Source: an uncultured Thermomicrobiales bacterium
Lineage (GTDB): Bacteria > Chloroflexota > Chloroflexia > Thermomicrobiales > CADCWN01
Assembly: GCA_902806415.1 (NCBI GenBank)
Contig: CADCWN010000149.1
Span: 1 to 46,730 of the forward strand
Direction: 5' to 3'
Length of the DNA stretch: 46,730 nucleotides
Made by a program: the position numbers and the translations under genes. Of this stretch, positions 40,898 through 46,730 are shown piece after piece. Position 1 is the first letter of the stretch; every line of letters starts with the position of its first letter. Under the pieces are notes generated by a model. It saw only the letters and a program-made list of their open reading frames with translations. It was not told the origin of the DNA and made no database searches.

Positions 40898-41715
40898 CGC
40901 TCCCGCACCATGCCGACCGGCGCCGCTGCCCACCAGGCGTGGAAGTGGTGGACCGGCGAATGCCCCGCGCCGACCGCGTACGAGGCGCGCAGCGCGGCGG
41001 TGAGATATCCTTTCGCCTCGCGCGCGGCCTCCTCGACTTCCAAGCCGCGCGCCAGCCCGGCGGTGATCGCCGCAGCGAAGGTGCAGCCGGTCCCGTGAGT
41101 ATTCGGCGTGTCGACACGCGGCCCGGACGCGATCGGGACGATCGTCGCCCCGTCGTAGAGGAAGTCGATCGGATCGCCCGCCGCGTGGCCCCCTTTCACC
41201 ACGACGTAGCGCGGCCCGTAGGCGGCGATCCGCCTCGCGGCCTCGCGCCGATCCTCGTCGTCCCCGATCGTCATCCCGGCCAGAACCTCGGCCTCGGGGA
41301 TGTTGGGGGTGACGACGAGGGCCAGCGGCAGCAACTCCTCGCGCAGGGCCGCGACCGCATCCTCCCGCAAGAGACGATCGCCGCTCTTGGCGACCATCAC
41401 CGGGTCAACGACCAGCCGCGTCAGGCCGTGCCGCCGCACCGCCGCCGCGACGACCGCGATGATCGGCGCGCTCGACAGCATCCCGGTCTTCGCCGCATCC
41501 GCGCCGATGTCGCCCAGGACCGCGTCGAGTTGCGCCCCGATGATCGCGGTCGGAACCTCGTGGACCGCCGTGACGCCGACCGTATTCTGCGCCGTGATCG
41601 CGGTGATGACGCTGCTGCCGTAGACGCCGAGCGCCGCGAACGTCTTGAGATCGGCCTGGATCCCGGCTCCGCCGCCGGAATCAGACCCGGCAATTGTCAA
41701 TGCTTTCCGTACCAT
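40894..41715 (-). CDS. thiD: Hydroxymethylpyrimidine (phosphate) kinase
   Basis: Phosphorylates HMP and HMP-P, 273 residues, ribokinase-like fold. Motifs: [88 protein letters not shown] and the anion hole/catalytic [20 protein letters not shown]. Starts 70 bases after the substrate-binding-protein gene. Provides the HMP-PP needed by ThiE from salvaged pyrimidine. Confidence 0.96.
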   Translation of the reverse strand: MVRKALTIAGSDSGGGAGIQADLKTFAALGVYGSSVITAITAQNTVGVTAVHEVPTAIIGAQLDAVLGDIGADAAKTGMLSSAPIIAVVAAAVRRHGLTRLVVDPVMVAKSGDRLLREDAVAALREELLPLALVVTPNIPEAEVLAGMTIGDDEDRREAARRIAAYGPRYVVVKGGHAAGDPIDFLYDGATIVPIASGPRVDTPNTHGTGCTFAAAITAGLARGLEVEEAAREAKGYLTAALRASYAVGAGHSPVHHFHAWWAAAPVGMVRER

Positions 41716-41785
41716 CGTTGCCTATCCTCCCGCCTCTGCGTCGCGGGGAACCGTTCGCCACCACTCGCCCAGGCGGGCGTGCCGC

Positions 41786-42793
41786 TCATTTCGGCAAGAA
41801 CTCCGTCGTGAAGCAATCCTGCACCCGCACCTCCTTTTCGAGGATCTTGTTGGCGCGCAGCCAGTCGGCATACCCCTGCCACCGCTCCGTCGTCTGCTCG
41901 CCGAAGCGCGCGACCCCGCCGGTCCAGAGCGGGATCAGCTTCGCCAGCCCCGGCTCCTCGACCCTGCGATCGGCATCCTTGTAGCCCGCCAGAAGCGCGT
42001 CGATCGCCGCCCCCTGGTCTTTCTGCGCGTCGGCGTAGCCTTTCGAGACGGCGCCCATGAACTTGCGGACGGTCTCGGGGTGCTGCTTGATCATATTGTC
42101 GCTGGTCACCAGGAGCAGCTCGTAGTAGTCGGGCACGCCCCAATCCTGCACCTTCAGCGCCCCCACCGGCTGCCCTTGCAACTCGGCGACCGTCGCCTCG
42201 TGGACCTCATACGCCCCGATCACGGCGTCAACTTTCTTCCCAAACAAGGAAGGGACGAGGTCGAAGCCGACATTAACCTGCTCCACCTTGTCGATACTCG
42301 CGCCGTCCGCTTCCAACATCGCCTTCAGCAGCGGCCCGTCGGACGGCACGCCGGGGACGCCGACTTTCTTCCCCTCCAGATCTTTCGGGCGGGTGATCCC
42401 CGAGCTCTTCAGGAACATGACCGTGTTCAACGGGTGCTGCACGATCGCCGCCACCGACTTGACCGGTACACCCACCGCCCGCGCGGTGAGCACGTCGGTC
42501 TGATAGCTGATGCCGAAATTATCCGTGCCCGCCCCCACCACCTTGAGGATGTCCTCGGGATTGCTCGGGGGGTGGATATCGACCTCCAACCCCGCCTCCT
42601 TGAAGTAGCCGCGCGACTGCGCCAGGTAGAGTCCGCTGTGGTTCGCCCAGGGATACCAGTCGAGGACCAGTGACACTTTCGTCAGCCCGTTCGCGCCTTT
42701 CGGCAAATTGCTCGCTGTGCCGCCGCAACCGGCCAGTGTCAGCCCTAGGATGATCAGCGCACTCACGCTGCGGAAAAACTGTCGTCGAATCAC
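41786..42793 (-). CDS. thiY: ABC transporter substrate-binding lipoprotein (ThiY/NMT1 type)
   Basis: 335 residues. Signal peptide MIRRQFFRSVSALIILGLTLAGC with lipobox LAGC (Cys about 23). The mature protein starts SLVLDWYPWANHSGLYLAQSRGYFKEAGLEVDI, the NMT1/ThiY signature for binding HMP-like pyrimidines, then QTDVLTARAVGVPVKSVAAIVQHPLN and FDLVPSLFGKKVDAVIGAYEVHEA. GTG start after AGGAGG with 9 bases between. With the neighbouring ThiX, ThiZ and the M20 deformylase-like gene, the substrate is most likely N-formyl-aminopyrimidine from thiamine breakdown; HMP itself is the alternative. Confidence 0.9.
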   Translation of the reverse strand: MIRRQFFRSVSALIILGLTLAGCGGTASNLPKGANGLTKVSLVLDWYPWANHSGLYLAQSRGYFKEAGLEVDIHPPSNPEDILKVVGAGTDNFGISYQTDVLTARAVGVPVKSVAAIVQHPLNTVMFLKSSGITRPKDLEGKKVGVPGVPSDGPLLKAMLEADGASIDKVEQVNVGFDLVPSLFGKKVDAVIGAYEVHEATVAELQGQPVGALKVQDWGVPDYYELLLVTSDNMIKQHPETVRKFMGAVSKGYADAQKDQGAAIDALLAGYKDADRRVEEPGLAKLIPLWTGGVARFGEQTTERWQGYADWLRANKILEKEVRVQDCFTTEFLPK

Positions 42794-42832
42794 TATCCTC
42801 TACCTCCTTATCAAGCGCCGGACACGGCAGAT

Positions 42833-43624
42833 TTAGGCGCGTGAGCGGTCGTCCGCACCCCGCCGCCAGGGAAGCAGCGTCCACTCGGCGGCGCGCACCG
42901 CGACGAAGAGGCCGATCCCCAGTAGCATCAGGATAATCGTCGCGCCGTAGACCTCGGCGGTGTGGAAAAGTGGCGTCTCATGGCGGATGTAGTAGCCAAG
43001 CCCGGAGCTCGCGCCGATCAGTTCACCGAAGACCGCGCCGATCACGCTGACCGCCGCCGCAACCCGCAAGCCGGAGAAGAAGAGCGGCAGCGCGGCGGGC
43101 CAGCGGACCTTCGCGAAGATCTGCCAGCGGGTGGCCCCGAACGTCCGCAGCAGATTGATCGCCTCCCCATCGACGCCGCGCAGCCCATCGACCGTGTTGA
43201 CGACGATCGGGAAGAAGCAGATCAGCGTGACCAGCAAGATTTTGGGGACGATCCCGTAGCCGAGGAAGATGATCAGCAGCGGCGCGAGGACCGGCAGCGG
43301 CACCGTCTGGCTCGCCACGACGAGCGGATAGAGCGCCCGCTCCAGGAGCGGGAAAAAGGCGATCGCCACCGCCATCAGCAGACCGAGGAGGATCGCGACG
43401 GCGAGCCCCAGCAGCACCTCCTGTAGGGTGACGAGCGTGTGGCGCAGGAGATCGCCCGCATCGCCGACGACCGCACCGGGGATCGCGCTGGGCGGTGGCA
43501 GCAGCCACGGCGCGATCTCGCCCAGCCGCACGGCCAACTCCCAGCCGAGCAAGAGGAGCGCGAGAAGCCCCAGCGGCGGCAACCAACGGCGTAGCAAGCT
43601 CGACGGCCCCGATCGCGCGCTCAT
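42833..43624 (-). CDS. thiX: ABC transporter permease (ThiX)
   Basis: Inner membrane subunit, 263 residues, about six TM helices (PPLGLLALLLLGWELAVRL; HTLVTLQEVLLGLAVAILLGLLMAVAIAF; VLAPLLIIFLGYGIVPKILLVTLICFFPIVVNTV; final VYGATIILMLLGIGLFVAV). The EAA-type cytoplasmic loop reads INLLRTFGATRWQIFAKVRWPAALP. Belongs to the SsuC/TauC/NMT family. Its ATG overlaps the stop of thiZ by 4 bases. Confidence 0.92.
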   Translation of the reverse strand: MSARSGPSSLLRRWLPPLGLLALLLLGWELAVRLGEIAPWLLPPPSAIPGAVVGDAGDLLRHTLVTLQEVLLGLAVAILLGLLMAVAIAFFPLLERALYPLVVASQTVPLPVLAPLLIIFLGYGIVPKILLVTLICFFPIVVNTVDGLRGVDGEAINLLRTFGATRWQIFAKVRWPAALPLFFSGLRVAAAVSVIGAVFGELIGASSGLGYYIRHETPLFHTAEVYGATIILMLLGIGLFVAVRAAEWTLLPWRRGADDRSRA

Positions 43625-44478
43625 CGCCGCACCCCTTCGATCAACGGGTCTGCGTGCTGGTGCGACCCGACGAGATCAATATCGGACGCGAGGCTGGGCG
43701 CTTCGAGTTCCGGCGCGGCCCCGTCGCGCAACGCGCGCAGCAGTCGCGCCTTCAATTGGACGAACGCGGGCGCAGTCAGCAGATCGGGGGTGCGCGGTCT
43801 CGGCAACTCAACCGTCGCGGTGAGCGCGATCCGACCGGGACGCGGCGTCATCACGTAGAGGCGATCGGCCAGGAAGATCGCCTCGTCAACGTCGTGGGTG
43901 ATGAAGAGGGTCGTGCGACGCTCACGCTCCCAGACCCCCAGCAGCCACTCCTGCATCTGGCCGCGCGTCAGCGCGTCGAGCGCGCCGAACGGCTCATCGA
44001 GCAGCAGCAACGATCCCCCGGCCAGCACGGTGCGCAGGAACGCCGCGCGCGAGCGCATCCCGCCCGAGAGCGTCTGCGGATAGGCCCGCGCGAACCCTTC
44101 GAGGCCGAACTGCGGGAACAGGTCCAGCGCCCGCCGCCGCGCCTCGTCGCGCCGCACGCCGCGCACTTCCAGCGGCAGGATGACGTTGTCCAGTGTCGTG
44201 CGCCAGGGCAGCAGCAGATCTTTCTGCGGCATGTATGCCACCCGGCCCAGGCGCTGTCCGGCGCCCTGCCCATCGAGTGCGATCGTGCCGGTATCCGGCT
44301 CCGCCAAGCCCGCGATCAGGTTGAAGAGGGTGCTCTTACCGCAGCCGCTCGGCCCGATGAGTGTGACCAACTCGCCCGGTGCGGCGACCAGATCGACCCC
44401 GTCGAGCGCGCGCACCGGCCGGCCCGCGCCCGCGAACGATTTGCTGACCCCGCGCACCGCCAGCGCCGCGTCGCTCAT
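43621..44478 (-). CDS. thiZ: ABC transporter ATP-binding protein (ThiZ)
   Basis: 285 residues. Walker A GPSGCGKSTL, Q-loop PQKDLLLPW, signature LSGGMRSRAAFLRTVLAGG, Walker B LLLLDEPFGALD, and switch His in FITHDVDEA, as in the SsuB/TauB/NMT branch. ATG 44478 overlaps the stop of the M20 gene by 4 bases; an ATG 8 codons upstream has no such coupling. The signature has M-R-S in place of the commoner M-R-Q-R, still within family range. Confidence 0.93.
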   Translation of the reverse strand: MSDAALAVRGVSKSFAGAGRPVRALDGVDLVAAPGELVTLIGPSGCGKSTLFNLIAGLAEPDTGTIALDGQGAGQRLGRVAYMPQKDLLLPWRTTLDNVILPLEVRGVRRDEARRRALDLFPQFGLEGFARAYPQTLSGGMRSRAAFLRTVLAGGSLLLLDEPFGALDALTRGQMQEWLLGVWERERRTTLFITHDVDEAIFLADRLYVMTPRPGRIALTATVELPRPRTPDLLTAPAFVQLKARLLRALRDGAAPELEAPSLASDIDLVGSHQHADPLIEGVRR

Positions 44479-45767
44479 GGCTGCCCTGCCAAGCCGCACC
44501 ACGCGCCGATCAGCCCGGCGTAGACGCGGGCGGCATCGACGAGATCGGTGACGGCGATCGACTCATTCGTGGTGTGCGCCTCCGCCAGTTCGCCCGGCCC
44601 GTAGATGATCGTCGGGATCCCGGCGCGCGCGAGCCAGCCGGCGTCGGAGACGGAGGGCCACATCGCCCGCTCAGGCGGCGCACCCCGCACGGCGGCATGC
44701 GCCGCGCCGAGCAGATCCAGGCCCGGCGCACCGGCCCCCAGCGGCACGGCGGGGAAGATCTCGCCGCGCTCCTCGATCATCGAGCGCCCGCCCCAGCGGA
44801 AAGTTGGCGGGTTGTCCCGCAGCCACCGATCGGCGGCGGCGGCGCGGCGCAGGTGCTCCTCGATCTCCGCCACGACCCCTTCCCAGGTCTCGTCGGGGTA
44901 GAAGTGGACGGTGATCCAGAGGGCGCAGCGATCGGCCATGAAGGCGGGGTGCCGCCCCCCCTCGATCACCGCCGGGTTGATCGTCGTCGCGCCGGGGGCG
45001 AAGCCGGGGTACGCTTTCGTCACCGCCCAATCGCGCTCTAGGTCGTTGAGCGCGGCGATCAGGCGTGTCATCTTCTCGATCGCGTTCGCGCCGACAAGCC
45101 CCCCGCCCGCGTGGATCGTGCGGGCGCGCACCGCATCGTGAAGAGTCTGCGAACTCTGGATCGTGACCCAGCCGGTGATCACCCCGCCCTGGCCGCAGGG
45201 GCGCAGGCCGGTCGGCTCAGGAACAATCGCCAGATCGGCGCGATAGCCGCGCTCGACGCAGGCGACCGTCCCCCACTCGCCCGACTCCTCGCCAATCACC
45301 GACTCGATGATGACATCGCCGCGCGGACTGTCCCCACAGGCGAGAGTGGCTTGGAGGGCGAAGAGCGCCGCCGCCAGCCCACCTTTCATGTCGCAGACTC
45401 CACGCCCGTAGAGCCGTCCGTCACGCTCGGTCACCGCGAACGGCTCGTCTCGCCACCCCTCGGTTGCGACCTCCGCTACGTCGATATGCCCGTTGAAAAG
45501 AAGCGAGCGCCCCCCGCCACCGGCGTCGCCAGGGAGCCGACCGACAACGTCGGGATCGCCGGGATAGACCTCGAACTGCTCGACCGCGCAGCCGAGCGAG
45601 CGCAGCCAGTCGGCCAGATAACGTTGCGCATCGCCCGTATTGCGACCGGGCGGGCTGATCGTGGGGAAGGCGACGAGATCGCGCACGCGCCCGATCAAGT
45701 CGTCGCGGTGCGCGACAATCCAGCGGTCGATCTGTCCCACAAGCGGCTTATCCACCCCATGCCCCAT
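44475..45767 (-). CDS. M20-family hydrolase, probable formylaminopyrimidine deformylase (YlmB-like)
   Basis: 430 residues, zinc-dependent ArgE/DapE/YlmB class. Metal motifs: FNGHIDV (first His-Asp), GRGVCDMKGG (bridging Asp), ESVIGEESGEWG (Glu-Glu), IVPEPTG, and late His in AEAHTTNES; the dimerisation domain lies between about 190 and 305. It is the first gene after the TPP riboswitch and is coupled to thiZ. In Bacillus halodurans, YlmB deformylates N-formyl-aminomethyl-aminopyrimidine imported by ThiXYZ, and TenA completes salvage. The same role here is inferred from operon and family; no tenA is in the window. ATG 45767 has no strong ribosome binding site. Confidence 0.85.
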   Translation of the reverse strand: MGHGVDKPLVGQIDRWIVAHRDDLIGRVRDLVAFPTISPPGRNTGDAQRYLADWLRSLGCAVEQFEVYPGDPDVVGRLPGDAGGGGRSLLFNGHIDVAEVATEGWRDEPFAVTERDGRLYGRGVCDMKGGLAAALFALQATLACGDSPRGDVIIESVIGEESGEWGTVACVERGYRADLAIVPEPTGLRPCGQGGVITGWVTIQSSQTLHDAVRARTIHAGGGLVGANAIEKMTRLIAALNDLERDWAVTKAYPGFAPGATTINPAVIEGGRHPAFMADRCALWITVHFYPDETWEGVVAEIEEHLRRAAAADRWLRDNPPTFRWGGRSMIEERGEIFPAVPLGAGAPGLDLLGAAHAAVRGAPPERAMWPSVSDAGWLARAGIPTIIYGPGELAEAHTTNESIAVTDLVDAARVYAGLIGAWCGLAGQP

Positions 45768-45824
45768 CGCTTTGCCCGCACCCCTCGCCCGACCTCGCCT
45801 CGCACATCCCCGCCAGCGCGCAAC

Positions 45825-45863
45825 AAAAAAAGGGGAGATGGAGGGTGCGCCCCCAATCTCCCC
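45825..45863 (-). terminator. Riboswitch-controlled intrinsic terminator
   Basis: Minus strand: arms at 45863-45856 (GGGGAGAT) and 45839-45832 (ATCTCCCC), then seven T (45831-45825). It lies between the TPP aptamer and the first gene of the operon, so TPP would stop transcription here. Confidence 0.92.
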
Positions 45864-45896
45864 CGAGTATGCGAATAACCTCCGCACTCGGCGCGC

Positions 45897-45985
45897 ATCC
45901 CTCCGCCGGTATTAACCGGATCAGGTTCTACGGTCGGTGGCGGATAGTGGCCACCCTCTCAGCCCGGCTCACCCAGGCCCCCGCG
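45897..45985 (-). promoter_or_regulatory. TPP riboswitch (THI element)
   Basis: Minus strand: GGGTGAGC, the conserved CTGAGAGGG (complement of 45954-45962), an extra stem CGGTCGGTGGCGG, and the invariant AGAACCTGATCCGGTTAATACC followed by GGCGGAGGGA. All core parts of the aptamer are present. It controls a minus-strand operon of ten genes through the terminator at 45825-45863. Confidence 0.97.
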
Positions 45986-45987
45986 GC

Positions 45988-46730
45988 GATATTGCATTGT
46001 TAACATCACCTTAGCATACCCCTCGCCCAATGGCAACCACAGAGGTCCGTGATGGAGCAGTTACGCGGAAATTGACCGTCCTCCCATCCACCGAGGACCA
46101 CGGAAATCCACCGGAACTGTGGTCAAAACTGTGGTCAACATCACCTATGTCCCGCACATCATCACCGCGCCTCACATGACACAACGATGAGGCAAAATCC
46201 CCGCTCGGGGGCTGTCGCCCCGTGTCGCCCACTACCGTGTTCCCCGTCACCGCCCCTTTTTTTGTGCCCGGATCGCCCCGCTCCTGTCGCGCCCTGCCGC
46301 CCAGGGTCGCCCAGATTGCAGTCAGAATTGCAGTCATGCCCTTGGACGCGCCGCGCGGTCAGCGCGGCCGCGCCCGACCGGATGCCGCCCTCCCCCGCTT
46401 CATGCGCGAGACGCTTGCACCCGGCATCGGCATCGACGGGCAGGTCGGGTAGGGCACGGCAGGTGCCGTCACCTGTTCACCCGCCCACCGGTTGCGCGGG
46501 GTGCGCGCTAACACCGGGCGCGCATGGCTGGGGAAGGCGGCATCCGGTCGGGCGCGCGTCCCGCGTTAGCGGCGGGTAAGCGAGAGGCAGGCCGGTGTCC
46601 TTGTATCTTGGAGCTGTGGCACACTGCCATGCGGGCGCGGCAGGCCGATTGTCCTGTGGTCCAGCGAGGCCGTGAGCCAGCGGAGGTCGCCGCGCCCGTT
46701 CCCCCGTCGAGCCCGACCAGTTGCCGGGGC
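45988..46730. other. Region without a supportable gene; two 12-base tandem direct repeats
   Basis: Reading frames here are short, start without ribosome binding sites and show no family likeness. AACTGTGGTCAA is repeated perfectly in tandem at 46115-46126 and 46127-46138. A second pair with the same 12-base period, ATTGCAGTCA, is at 46315-46324 and 46327-46336. A frame open from ATG 46630 to the end of the window may begin a gene outside it, which cannot be judged. Confidence 0.5.

Noticed and set aside
46011..46337. 108-codon minus-strand frame at the right end
   Set aside because: No ribosome binding site, covers the tandem direct repeats, and resembles no known protein.

Overview
The window is GC-rich (high-sixties percent by eye) chromosomal DNA from a thermophile-like bacterium. 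Gene content suggests Chloroflexota, class Thermomicrobia or a close relative: T-box regulated pheST, lipobox lipoproteins, an F420-type luciferase-like oxidoreductase, and an LprG-like lipoprotein with a 14-TM MFS partner. The class assignment is inference from gene content, not from a marker search. No prophage, IS element or CRISPR array is seen; the only clear mobile element is an intein inside dnaE.

Layout. 1-7.5 kb: translation cluster infC-rpmI-rplT, a SpoU/TrmH RNA methyltransferase, and convergent pheS-pheT behind a T-box leader. 6.9-12.1 kb: a cupin dioxygenase-like protein, an inositol-monophosphatase family enzyme, the lipoprotein/MFS pair, an unknown protein and tRNA-Pro(CGG). 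12.3-17 kb: dihydrolipoamide dehydrogenase, a large membrane protein, a polysaccharide deacetylase. 17.2-22 kb: an enolase-superfamily enzyme and a 5-oxoprolinase set pxpA-pxpB-pxpC, with PxpC fused to a biotinyl carrier domain. 22-27 kb: two metallophosphoesterases (one with an inserted membrane hairpin), a SnoaL-like protein, a tandem-domain unknown and an F420-type oxidoreductase. 27-31.6 kb: dnaE interrupted by a 329-residue intein. 31.9-36.3 kb: an XRE regulator divergent from a one-carbon folate set (FchA-like cyclohydrolase, FolD lacking its cyclohydrolase lysine, Fhs). 36.7-37.8 kb: two paralogous small membrane proteins, the second frameshifted. 38-46 kb: one TPP-riboswitch operon on the minus strand (M20 deformylase-like, ThiZ-ThiX-ThiY, ThiD, a small unknown membrane protein, ThiG, ThiE, TenI, ThiS), largely joined by 4-base ATGA overlaps. 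The last 740 bases hold no gene that can be supported.

The strongest second-look items are: the DnaE intein with a PD-(D/E)XK-like rather than LAGLIDADG nuclease; the FchA/FolD division of labour; the LprG/P55-like pair; the PxpC-biotinyl fusion; a family of intergenic heptanucleotide repeats often arranged as inverted pairs; two genes whose only well-placed starts are AUA (infC) and AUC (inositol monophosphatase family); and a recurring extended -10 motif TGnTAYaCT in front of many genes.
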